Positions 42,024 to 50,279 of a stretch of DNA of 64,000 nucleotides are shown one piece after another. Numbering within the stretch: the stretch's first letter is position 1; each line of letters begins with the position of its first letter. The stretch lies in NCBI RefSeq assembly GCF_001045455.1, contig NZ_LFNE01000006.1:62001-126000 (forward strand), written 5' to 3'. This DNA comes from Chryseobacterium sp. FH2. Its GTDB lineage: Bacteria > Bacteroidota > Bacteroidia > Flavobacteriales > Weeksellaceae. The notes below the pieces were generated by a model. That model ran no database searches and had not been told where the DNA came from. It was given only the letters and a program-made list of their open reading frames with translations. The position numbers and the translations under genes are program-made.

Positions 42024-42596
42024 TTATTTTACTACAAAAACAATGTTGATGAAAGAAGCAGGTGTAGCGTTTGCCAGAATGTCGTAATTTAAAACTCCTG
42101 TATTACTAATGCTATTGATTTTGAATACAGTAGAATCATAGCCTGTTACATAATAATATAAGTCTGTTGCATTAGGAAAAAACGGAATCGTTGCCGGAGC
42201 AGAAGCACTTCTTGCATTGGATGGAACATTTGAAAATTGATTTTTATACAAGGTATATAAATCTTTTGTTTGTCCTGTTGCCGGAGTCGTAGTATCAAAA
42301 ACTACGCTAGGCATGTAGAAGAACTTAGCTACATAAGGAGAAAGACATGTCCAGTCTGGCGCTGCAGGTGTTCCTACGTTTTGGCTGATACATTTTTTAG
42401 CAGTGTCAAAAATAACCAATCCTGTTGCGGGATTCGTAATGGAAGAAGTGTTGCTTATTCTTGGAAGTAAGACTCCTTTTGAAGTACTGGTAACATCTAA
42501 AGCTGAGCTAGAATCTGGTGAGGTTGTGTTTATACCTACTTGAGCATACATGGTGCCATAAACCATTATTACCATTAAAGTGATAATTTTGTTCAT
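42024..42596 (-). CDS. Secreted VGINTTSP-type surface protein
   Basis: The 190-residue protein has signal peptide MNKIITLMVIMVYGTMYAQ followed directly by VGINTTSPDSSSALDVTS and KGVLLPRISNTSSITNPATGLVIFDT, the hallmark start of many flavobacterial surface proteins. Two cysteines (KKCISQNVG... WTCLSP) lie after it. The C-terminal 110 residues are beta-rich without a recognised domain. It is 10 bp upstream of the lectin-like gene, so the two are an operon that is transcribed from the right. Confidence 0.75.
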   Translation of the reverse strand: MNKIITLMVIMVYGTMYAQVGINTTSPDSSSALDVTSTSKGVLLPRISNTSSITNPATGLVIFDTAKKCISQNVGTPAAPDWTCLSPYVAKFFYMPSVVFDTTTPATGQTKDLYTLYKNQFSNVPSNARSASAPATIPFFPNATDLYYYVTGYDSTVFKINSISNTGVLNYDILANATPASFINIVFVVK

Positions 42597-43240
42597 TCCG
42601 AAATAATTTTTTAGTGTTTGAGTTGTTATGTTTTTTTATTAATTAAAATATCAGTATTTGTGATTTTGATGATTTTTATTTAAAATTTTGAATTGGTTGT
42701 CTTTATATTGAAAATATTATTTATTTAATACCCTATTAAGCATATATATCATGTGTTTAATAAGTATTTGGATTGTAATTTATAGTGATTTCCCAGACCT
42801 TGTTGTTGTGTGATTACCTGAACTGTTTGTGATAATATTCAAAAGGTTTGTTTGCGTAACAACTGAAGTTTCTTCTCCAGTGTTTTTTAATGTTTCTGAA
42901 CCTGTTTTTGTTCTTAAATAGGTATTTGTGTTTGTAAAGGACGGCATCAATAAAAAAATATTATTGGTGCTTACTATTTTTCTCATAAAAGCGTGTGTTT
43001 GAAATAATTTTTTACAAATATATTAATTTTTTATAAAAAATTTTCATTGAGAATCAGTAATATAACATTGTTATGCCGCTATTTAGAGGATGGAAGTTAA
43101 ATATTTTCAGTATTAATGAATAATTGATGAAAAATAAACGTTTATGATTAATAAATTAAATTTTTTTTATTTTTTTAGTATAAAAAAAACACGCTAAAAA
43201 GCGTGCTTTGATGAATATGCTGATATTTATTATTTGAATC
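42597..43240. other. Gap upstream of the surface-protein operon
   Basis: The minus strand holds a 68-codon frame at 42780-42986 (MRKIVSTNNIFLLMPSFTNT...) with Thr/Asn-rich content and no conserved pattern; I do not accept it as a gene. The nrd terminator lies at 43183-43208. No other feature is seen. Confidence 0.4.
43183..43208 (-). terminator. Terminator of nrdA
   Basis: CACGCT (43190-43195) pairs with AGCGTG (43200-43205); the minus-strand product ends in a long T run. Confidence 0.75.
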
Positions 43241-44899
43241 TTATGCTTCGCAAGCAGAGCAGGTAACGAAATTTACCATCATCTCTTTTGAAACAGAAGA
43301 ACTTCTTTGATAATAAAGTGTTTTTACGCCTTTTTTCCATGCTTCAATATAAAGATAGTTTACATCTTTTACTGGCATTGTTGATGGAATCTGTAGGTTT
43401 AAAGATTGTGCCTGATCAATATATTGCTGTCTTTGTGCAGCCTGAGAAATAATTTCCATCGGAGAAATTTCCTTGAAAGTTTTGAATACTGCTTTTTCTT
43501 CGTCAGTTAATTCTTTCAAATGCTGTACAGAACCATGATTCAGCATAATTGTTCTCCATGTTTCTTCATTATCAAGACCTTTTTCTTCCAATAATTTTGC
43601 TAAATACTTGTTTTTACGCATAAAGTTTCCTTTTGCTAAACCGGCTTTGTAATAATTGGAAGCGAATGGCTCAATTCCGGGAGACGTTTGTCCTAAAATT
43701 GCTGAACTTGAAGTCGTAGGAGCGATGGCCATCGTTGTGGTATTTCTTAATCCGTAACCTTTTAATAATTCCGGTTCTCCGTAGATATTTGCCAATTCTC
43801 TTGACGCCTGATCTGCCTGTTCTTTGATACGTCTGAAAGCTCTTGCATTAAACTGAGTTGCCTCAAAACTTTCAAACGGAATCATATTTTTCTGTAAATA
43901 AGAGTGATATCCTAAAACTCCCAATCCAAGTGCTCTGTGGCGCATTGCGAAGTTTCTGGCTCCCTGTAGATAATAGTTTCCTTCCGTTTTTTCGATGAAT
44001 TCTGATAAAACAGCATCTAAAAAGTAGATAGCTAATTTTACAGCATCTGTATCTTTCCATTCATCATACAATTCCAAGTTCATTGATGACAAACAGCAGA
44101 TGAAAGACTCTTCTCTTGTGGAAGGAAGCATGATTTCAGAACATAGGTTACTTGCATTTACTGTAAGTCCTAAATCTTTGTAAACCTGTGGTTTATTTCT
44201 ATTCACGTTATCTGTAAAGAAAATGTATGGAAGACCTTTTTGCTGACGGCTTTCTAAAACTCTTGCCCAGATTTTACGTTTTTCCATATCACCATCAATC
44301 ATGTCCTGCATCCAGTAGTCAGGAACACAAATTCCTGTAAATAAGTTCTGGATTGGGCTTCCGATATCTTTGATTGATAAAAACTCTTCAATATCTCCGT
44401 GGTCAATATCAAGATAAGCCGCAAAAGCACCTCTTCTTACACCACCTTGAGAAACTACGTCCATCGCAGTATCAAATAGCTTCATGAAAGAAACTGCTCC
44501 TGAAGATTTACCGTTGTCTGTCACCGCAGTACCTCTGTTGCGAAGTTCCCCGAAATATCCTGAAGTTCCCCCTCCGATTTTTGTCTGCATAATCACTTCA
44601 CCCATTTTGTGGGTAATGCCCTCAATGCTGTCCGGAATGTGAACATTGAAGCAAGAAATTGGAAGACCTCTTTGTGTTCCCATATTTGCCCAAACAGGAG
44701 AAGAGAAACTGATCCAGCCTTTTGTGATCATTTCCTTGAAAGCAGGTTGAAGTTCCGGTTTGTATAATCTTCTTGCCGCTGCGGTAGTGATTCTGTCGAT
44801 AGCGCCGTCTACAGTTTCACCTTTTAGCAAATAGCCTCTGTTTAGCATTTGCTCAGACTCTTCATTGAGCCACCATATATTAGAATTTTGTTCTTCCAT
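43241..44899 (-). CDS. nrdA: Class I ribonucleotide reductase, alpha subunit (short form)
   Basis: The catalytic subunit reduces ribonucleotides to deoxyribonucleotides. The 552-residue protein is short: it starts in the catalytic barrel (WWLNEESEQMLNRGYLL) and has no N-terminal ATP-cone. Active-site elements are visible: SCFN and ICCLSSMNL (redox Cys pair), NLCSE with the thiyl radical Cys, LYYQRS (the two radical-transfer Tyr) and the C-terminal CSAC pair at residues 547 and 550. Without the ATP-cone, overall activity control by dATP at that site is expected to be absent. It is encoded downstream of nrdB and a small ABM-type gene. Confidence 0.95.
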   Translation of the reverse strand: MEEQNSNIWWLNEESEQMLNRGYLLKGETVDGAIDRITTAAARRLYKPELQPAFKEMITKGWISFSSPVWANMGTQRGLPISCFNVHIPDSIEGITHKMGEVIMQTKIGGGTSGYFGELRNRGTAVTDNGKSSGAVSFMKLFDTAMDVVSQGGVRRGAFAAYLDIDHGDIEEFLSIKDIGSPIQNLFTGICVPDYWMQDMIDGDMEKRKIWARVLESRQQKGLPYIFFTDNVNRNKPQVYKDLGLTVNASNLCSEIMLPSTREESFICCLSSMNLELYDEWKDTDAVKLAIYFLDAVLSEFIEKTEGNYYLQGARNFAMRHRALGLGVLGYHSYLQKNMIPFESFEATQFNARAFRRIKEQADQASRELANIYGEPELLKGYGLRNTTTMAIAPTTSSSAILGQTSPGIEPFASNYYKAGLAKGNFMRKNKYLAKLLEEKGLDNEETWRTIMLNHGSVQHLKELTDEEKAVFKTFKEISPMEIISQAAQRQQYIDQAQSLNLQIPSTMPVKDVNYLYIEAWKKGVKTLYYQRSSSVSKEMMVNFVTCSACEA

Positions 44900-44953
44900 A
44901 GTTGTTGTATATTTTCGAATTCCGGAGCATTTTATGCTTTAGAATTTTGTTGT

Positions 44954-45241
44954 TTAAATTGATTGTAAAATTTCTACTTTGTGGGAACCATTCAATCCGC
45001 TTTCATCTCTTAATCTTTGAAATTCTTTAAAAGATGGAACATTTAAAACTTCATGCTGCACCTCTTCATTGATGTAATTTGAATAATGTAAAAACGTAAT
45101 GCCGTCTTCTTTCAGATAGACTTTGTACTCGAAAGTGGTATGGTCTAATTGTTTGAAATCATCCAAAAACTTTTGAATATTCGCTTTGTTTTCTGAAACG
45201 AATTCCGGTTTTACGGTGTAAGTTACAATTACATTGATCAT
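44954..45241 (-). CDS. Small ABM-type (dimeric alpha/beta-barrel) protein inside the nrd region
   Basis: The 95-residue protein resembles antibiotic-biosynthesis-monooxygenase-like proteins: MINVIVTYTVKPEFVSENKANIQKFLDDF, then FEYKVYLKEDGITFLHYSNYINEEVQHEV and FKEFQRLRDESGL. Such proteins form ferredoxin-like dimers; function ranges from monooxygenases to unknown. It lies between nrdB and nrdA on the same strand, 54 bp before nrdA. A repeat (45273-45351) separates it from nrdB. Confidence 0.7.
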   Translation of the reverse strand: MINVIVTYTVKPEFVSENKANIQKFLDDFKQLDHTTFEYKVYLKEDGITFLHYSNYINEEVQHEVLNVPSFKEFQRLRDESGLNGSHKVEILQSI

Positions 45242-45272
45242 ATTTTGTGTTTGATGTTATTATCAAAACGTG

Positions 45273-45351
45273 TTGTCGTTCTGAGGAACAAAGAATCTTG
45301 ATTAAGTAAAAAATAGATTCTTTATTACGTCTGTTTCAATCAGAATGACAA
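45273..45351. repeat. Interspersed palindromic repeat (TTCTGAGGAAC type)
   Basis: TTGTCGTTCTGA (45273-45284) is complementary to TCAGAATGACAA (45340-45351) with one mismatch. Inside it, AAAGAATCT (45290-45298) pairs with AGATTCTTT (45315-45323). The core GAGGAACaAAGAATCT is a pattern often interspersed in Bacteroidota genomes. It lies between nrdB and the ABM gene. Confidence 0.65.
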
Positions 45352-45408
45352 AAACGCTAATACTATCTGTTTTGACGCTCGCTCCGCTCGCGCTTTACCA
45401 ATCAAAAT

Positions 45409-46383
45409 TTAGAAAAGATCGTTTGCGGTAATACTCTTATCGTGTTTTGTATAATCTACCGGTCTTTTAGCAAAGAAGTCATCCATAGAATTAGCAAAAA
45501 CTTCCTCTTCGAACCACATCATCGGTCTGTATTGTTCAGGGGAGACGTTGTAACGGGTATTCATGTTGATTTTCTTTAAACTGTCATCAACACGGTATTT
45601 CATAAAGTTCAATAAATCTTCTTTTGAGAAAACATTTAGCTCACCCAATTCGAAAATCCAGTCAAGAATTTCACTTTCCAATTCGATTGACTGGTCTACC
45701 AAAGTATAAATATCTTCGATATCGGAATCCGTTAATAAATCAGGTTGTTCCTCACGAATTTTGTTGATTAAATAAATTCCGCCGTTTGCATGAATTTGTT
45801 CATCAATGGAAGTCCAAGCGATGATATTGGAAACATTTTTCATGAATCCTTTAAATCTTGTGAAAGAAAGGATAATTGCAAACTGAGAGAAAAGCGATAC
45901 GTTTTCAATCAGAATACTGAATAATAAAAGAGAAGAAACATATTCTTTTGGTGTTGTAGAATTAGCATGTTTCAAAACGTTTGATAAAAAGTCGATTCTC
46001 TTTTTGATAGCAGGAATTTCTACTACGCTTGTAAATTCTTCATTATATCCTAATACTTCCAATAAACGGGAATATGCTTCAGAATGACGGAATTCGCATT
46101 CTGCAAAAGTAGCTCCAAGACCATTCAGCTCAGGTTTTGGCATGTGGTGATATAGGTTTCCCCAGAATGTCTTTACAGACACCTCGATCTGTGCAATTGC
46201 TAAAAGTGCATTTTTCACAGCATGTTTTTCGTGCGGCTCTAACTGCGAATGAAAATCCTGAACATCTGCAGTAAAGTCCACTTCCGAATGCACCCAAAAC
46301 GATTTATTGATAGCTTCTACAAACTGAAGAACTTCAGGGTATTCAAATGGCTTATAACTTACTCTTTTATCAAAAATTCCCAT
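45409..46383 (-). CDS. nrdB: Class I ribonucleotide reductase, beta subunit
   Basis: The 324-residue R2 protein makes the radical for NrdA. Metal ligands are visible: an early Glu in SQLEPHEKHAVKNALL and a Glu/His pair in ECEFRHSEAYSRLL, where Tyr follows His by four residues as in the tyrosyl-radical R2 of Escherichia coli. The later helix set SIDEQIHANGGIYLINK supplies the second Glu/His ligands. The C-terminus (KHDKSITANDLF) is the expected alpha-subunit binding tail. The upstream region carries DnaA-box-like sites. Confidence 0.95.
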   Translation of the reverse strand: MGIFDKRVSYKPFEYPEVLQFVEAINKSFWVHSEVDFTADVQDFHSQLEPHEKHAVKNALLAIAQIEVSVKTFWGNLYHHMPKPELNGLGATFAECEFRHSEAYSRLLEVLGYNEEFTSVVEIPAIKKRIDFLSNVLKHANSTTPKEYVSSLLLFSILIENVSLFSQFAIILSFTRFKGFMKNVSNIIAWTSIDEQIHANGGIYLINKIREEQPDLLTDSDIEDIYTLVDQSIELESEILDWIFELGELNVFSKEDLLNFMKYRVDDSLKKINMNTRYNVSPEQYRPMMWFEEEVFANSMDDFFAKRPVDYTKHDKSITANDLF

Positions 46384-46810
46384 ATTAAAATGTCTTTAAA
46401 ATTAAAATAATTAGATCACTGTGGATAATATTCAAAAAACATATAACATATTGATTTGTTGAAACTTAAATTATAAAGTTTTTCACAGAAGAATTGTTTT
46501 TGTTTCTTGTGTAGTGCGAAGCACAAAGGTCGAAAAAAAGAACTGTATTTAAAAGGGCTAAAGACTAATTGGCTGAATTTTAACGGTAAAAGTTTTCCAC
46601 ATTTACATGAAACTGCCACAGATATTGGCTTATATACAATAATTATCAACAAATAAACGAAATTGTAAAGTTACAATTAAACACTTGTTTCTAAAATACT
46701 GTAAACAAAGGTGTTTTTTATTAAACAATAAAATTTTATTGAAAAATTTTATTCTTGTAACAAATCGAAAGTATCATCTACTTATTAGCTATAAAAACAT
46801 ACATCACTTA
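46384..46810. other. Divergent intergenic region between nrdB and the ABC operon
   Basis: Besides the DnaA-box-like sites it is AT-rich and holds a small hairpin (GTGCGAAGCAC, 46514-46524). A frame on the minus strand at 46416-46652 is not protein-like. No TAnnTTTG box was found with confidence for either gene. Confidence 0.4.
46420..46651. promoter_or_regulatory. Cluster of DnaA-box-like sites upstream of nrdB
   Basis: A perfect box TTATCCACA lies on the minus strand at 46420-46428. One-mismatch boxes TTTTCCACA (46593-46601) and TTATCAACA (46643-46651) lie on the plus strand; TTTTTCACA at 46479-46487 has two mismatches. All lie in the 427-bp region between nrdB and the ABC operon. DnaA control of nrd is established in Escherichia coli; here it is inferred. 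Confidence 0.5.
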
Positions 46811-47500
46811 ATGTTAGTAATTCACGATCTACATAAATCATACGATACGGGTAAAAGTAAGTTGCACGTTCTCAAGGGTATTAATCTTAATATTTCTGAA
46901 GGCGAGTTTGTTTCTATTATGGGGAGTTCGGGCTCCGGGAAATCTACACTCCTTAATATTATAGGTATTCTGGACGAAAAGGATTCCGGAACGTATGAGT
47001 TAGACGGAGTTCCCATTGAGCATTTATCTGAGATAAAAGCTGCGGAATACAGAAGTAAGTTTTTGGGTTTTATTTTCCAGTCTTTTAATCTGATCGGATA
47101 TAAAACAGCTTTGGATAATGTAGCACTTCCTTTATATTATCAAAATGTTCCGAGAAAAGAACGCAATCAAAGAGCAATGGAATATTTGGAGAAAGTAGGT
47201 CTTGCACAATGGGCGAATCACCTTCCGAATGAACTTTCCGGGGGACAGAAGCAAAGAGTGGCTATTGCAAGAGCTTTGATTACAGATCCTAAAGTTGTTT
47301 TGGCAGATGAGCCAACAGGAGCATTAGACTCTAAAACAACACATGATATTATGAAGCTTCTTCAGGATATCAATAACGAAGGAAAGACAATCATTGTTGT
47401 AACCCATGAGCCCGACGTTGCCGCACAGACAAAGAGAAATGTTATTTTGCGCGACGGAATCATCGAAAGTGATGAGTTTATAAAACAGATTGTTTTGTAA
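46811..47500 (+). CDS. ABC transporter ATPase (MacB/LolD type)
   Basis: From ATG 46811 the protein has 229 residues: Walker A GSSGSGKST, a Q-loop region FQSFNLIGYKTALDNVALPL, signature LSGGQKQRVAIARAL and Walker B VVLADEP. This length and the LxG-SSGSGKSTLLNIIG block are typical of the ATPases that pair with FtsX-like MacB or LolCE permeases. The frame upstream to 46685 is not protein-like. Two separate permease genes and an adaptor gene follow in the same direction, giving a four-gene exporter operon. Confidence 0.93.
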   Translation: MLVIHDLHKSYDTGKSKLHVLKGINLNISEGEFVSIMGSSGSGKSTLLNIIGILDEKDSGTYELDGVPIEHLSEIKAAEYRSKFLGFIFQSFNLIGYKTALDNVALPLYYQNVPRKERNQRAMEYLEKVGLAQWANHLPNELSGGQKQRVAIARALITDPKVVLADEPTGALDSKTTHDIMKLLQDINNEGKTIIVVTHEPDVAAQTKRNVILRDGIIESDEFIKQIVL

Positions 47501-47589
47501 AGTGTGAAATGAAATTTGATAATGATATAATTTGAAAATTTAGAGAATTTGAATCTTTTAATTTTTCAATCTTTTAAATATTGATAAAA

Positions 47590-48819
47590 ATGTTTGACCT
47601 AGATCGTTGGCAGGAAATATTCAGCTCTATTCGCAGTAATGTATTGCGGACGGTACTTTCCGGCTTTACTGTGGCTTTGGGATTATTTATTTTCATTGTC
47701 CTTTTCGGAATAGGGAAGGGTTTGCAAAATGCATTTACAGAAGGTTTTACCAGAGACGCACAAAACCTGATTTCCATTTTTACAGGAAAAACTACGATTG
47801 CATATAATGGTTTGCAGTCTGACCGGCAGGTGACGATGAATAATGATGATTATGACTTCTTGGTAAATTCAGATAAAGAAAAAGTGGGCTATGCTACCCC
47901 CAGATATCAAACGAGTTTGTTGGTGAAATATGGTAAAGAAAGTGGAACTTATCAGATAAACGGCGCGGATCCTCAGGAAAAGTTTATTGAAAACCGAAAA
48001 CTTCTCGATGGGCGTTACCTTACTCCTGGAGATTTGGATAGAAAGCAAAATGTGGCAGTTATCGGGAGAATGGTTCAGCGGGATTTGATTAAAAACGGAA
48101 GTCCTGTTGGAAAAGAATTGGATATCAATGGAACGATATTTAAAGTTGTCGGGGTGTTTTCTGATGACGGGGGTGACTGGGACGAAAGGCATATTACCGT
48201 TCCTATTACTACTTTGCAGCAGATGAAAAAAGGTTCTGATACGGTAAGTACAGTGTATATTGCTTATAATGATAAACTGACTCCGCAGGAAGCGATTAAA
48301 TATGGAGATGAATTAAAAAGTAAACTAAAATCGAGAAAGAATGTCTCTCCTGATGACGAAAACGGGGTAAGAATCTGGAATAATGCCAAAAATATGAACG
48401 ATACTTTTATGTTTATGGCGGTACTTACGGCAATTGTCGGGTTTATCGGAATGGGAACTTTGCTTGCTGGAATTATCGGGATCAGCAACATTATGGTGTA
48501 TATCGTGAAAGAAAGAACGAAAGAAATCGGAGTGAGAAAAGCAATTGGTGCCAAACCAAGAAGTATTGTTGCTCTGATTGTTCAGGAAAGTGTCGTAATT
48601 ACGGTCGTTTCAGGATTTGTAGGGGTAGGATTGGGAGTTTTGGCTTTAAATTTAATAGGAGACAGCTTGGAAGAATTTTTCATCAAAAACCCAAGCGTGG
48701 GATGGGGAACTATTTTTTCAGCGTTTATCGCTTTGGTTTTTTCAGGGTTGATTGCGGGTTTTGTTCCTGCATACAGAGCATCGAGAATTAAACCAATCGA
48801 AGCATTGAGAACGGAATAA
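47590..48819 (+). CDS. ABC permease, MacB/FtsX type, first subunit
   Basis: The 409-residue protein has four hydrophobic segments: one near residues 20-42 (VLSGFTVALGLFIFIVLF) and three near the C-terminus (around 275-300, 325-350, 370-395), with a large periplasmic domain between the first and second. The C-terminal block VKERTKEIGVRKAIGAKPRSIVALI is the FtsX-family cytoplasmic loop that contacts the ATPase. I chose ATG 47590; TTG 47581 is also in frame. It is paired with a second, divergent permease 92 bp downstream. Confidence 0.9.
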   Translation: MFDLDRWQEIFSSIRSNVLRTVLSGFTVALGLFIFIVLFGIGKGLQNAFTEGFTRDAQNLISIFTGKTTIAYNGLQSDRQVTMNNDDYDFLVNSDKEKVGYATPRYQTSLLVKYGKESGTYQINGADPQEKFIENRKLLDGRYLTPGDLDRKQNVAVIGRMVQRDLIKNGSPVGKELDINGTIFKVVGVFSDDGGDWDERHITVPITTLQQMKKGSDTVSTVYIAYNDKLTPQEAIKYGDELKSKLKSRKNVSPDDENGVRIWNNAKNMNDTFMFMAVLTAIVGFIGMGTLLAGIIGISNIMVYIVKERTKEIGVRKAIGAKPRSIVALIVQESVVITVVSGFVGVGLGVLALNLIGDSLEEFFIKNPSVGWGTIFSAFIALVFSGLIAGFVPAYRASRIKPIEALRTE

Positions 48820-48911
48820 ATTTTAAAAAGCTGGGAAAATAAGTAAATAAAAACGGCTTAATGATTTTATAAAACCCGTAACTCATAATTTTTAACTTAT
48901 AACTCAAAAAG

Positions 48912-50183
48912 GTGAACATTATATTTAAAAAAGACACTTGGCAGGAGATTTATTATTCATTGAGGAATAATAAACTCCGAACATTCCTTACCATGATTGG
49001 GGTAGGATGGGGTATGTTTTTATATGTAAGTCTTCTTGGTGCTGCAAAAGGAATGGAGAACGGTTTTGATAAGTTGTTTTCAGGTTTTGCCACCAATTCT
49101 ATTTTCCTTTGGGCACAAAATACATCAATTCCTTATGAAGGATTTCCTAAAGGAAGACAGGTGCATCTGAATTTACCTGATATGGAAATGCTGAAGAGGA
49201 AAATACCGGAAATAGATTATATTTCTCCACAAAATGCAAGAGGAAGCTTTACAGGAACACCCGGTGAATCTATGTCAAGAAATGGTAAAAACGGGACGTA
49301 TTCTCTTACGGGCGATTATCCTGTCGGAAATAAAATTTCAGAGAAAAAATTAATTTTCGGCAGATATATTAATGATGCTGATGTTTCAGGAAACAAAAAT
49401 GTTGCAGTAATCGGTGAGGAAGTTTATAAAAACTTTTTTGATTCAAAAAAACAGGAAAATCCGCTTGGAAAATCTATTAATGTAAAAGGAATTTTCTTTA
49501 ATGTAATTGGAGTTTTCAGAGTAAAAAAAGGCGGTGGTTTTGAAAATGACCAAACTATTTTTATTCCGCTTTCCACCTATACAAAAATGTATAATGCAGG
49601 AGATCAGATTGATATGTTTGCAATTGTAAGTAAGCCGAATGCGAATGTAAATGTTGTGGAAGAGAGGGTAAAACAGGTATTAAAATCAAAAAACAAAGTT
49701 TCACCGGAAGATACAAATGCTTTTGGTAGCTTCAATTTAGGTAAGGAATTTAAAAAACTGACAGGTTTCCTTACGGGAATGCAGCTTTTAACAATCATTG
49801 TAGGAACGCTTACGATTCTTGCAGGAGTAATCGCCATTTCTAATATTCTATTGATTACAGTAAAGGAAAGAACGAAAGAAATAGGTATCAGAAGAGCTTT
49901 GGGAGCAAAACCATCTGAAGTAAGAAATCAAATTTTGTTAGAAAGTGTAGTTATTACACTCTCTTCGGGATTGCTCGGATTCATTTCAGGAATTTTTGTT
50001 TTAATGATTTTAAATATGTTGACACAGAATCAGGATGCATTTCCATTCTATAATCCAACAGTAAATTACGGAAATGTTTTTGCTGCAATGGGAGTTATGG
50101 TGCTTTTAGGATTAATCATCGGGATGATTCCTGCGCAAAGGGCGGTAAAAATCAGGCCTATTGAAGCATTGAGAACGGAATAA
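48912..50183 (+). CDS. ABC permease, MacB/FtsX type, second subunit
   Basis: This 423-residue paralogue of the preceding permease starts at GTG. It has the same topology: a TM segment near residues 25-45, a periplasmic domain, then three TM segments, and VKERTKEIGIRRALGAKPSEVRNQIL as the FtsX loop, ending KIRPIEALRTE. Both permeases end in nearly the same IKPIEALRTE or IRPIEALRTE motif, so they arose by duplication and probably form a heterodimer with the ATPase. No substrate is evident. Confidence 0.9.
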   Translation: MNIIFKKDTWQEIYYSLRNNKLRTFLTMIGVGWGMFLYVSLLGAAKGMENGFDKLFSGFATNSIFLWAQNTSIPYEGFPKGRQVHLNLPDMEMLKRKIPEIDYISPQNARGSFTGTPGESMSRNGKNGTYSLTGDYPVGNKISEKKLIFGRYINDADVSGNKNVAVIGEEVYKNFFDSKKQENPLGKSINVKGIFFNVIGVFRVKKGGGFENDQTIFIPLSTYTKMYNAGDQIDMFAIVSKPNANVNVVEERVKQVLKSKNKVSPEDTNAFGSFNLGKEFKKLTGFLTGMQLLTIIVGTLTILAGVIAISNILLITVKERTKEIGIRRALGAKPSEVRNQILLESVVITLSSGLLGFISGIFVLMILNMLTQNQDAFPFYNPTVNYGNVFAAMGVMVLLGLIIGMIPAQRAVKIRPIEALRTE

Positions 50184-50279
50184 AGTTTTGAATTATAAAT
50201 TATAAGCGTTGAATTTTTAGGAAGAAGTATTTCTAAATCTCTGAATATTTAATTTTAAAGTAAAAAATAAACTATACAT

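Noticed and set aside
42780..42986. 68-codon frame on the minus strand
   Set aside because: Thr/Asn-rich, no signal peptide, no conserved pattern and no promoter; not supported as a gene.
46416..46652. 78-codon frame on the minus strand
   Set aside because: It runs through the DnaA-box-like region upstream of nrdB and is Phe/Lys-rich without pattern.
46384..46810. Chromosomal origin candidate
   Set aside because: Three DnaA-type boxes are too few, dnaA is not near, and nrd promoters are known DnaA targets; kept only as a regulatory site.
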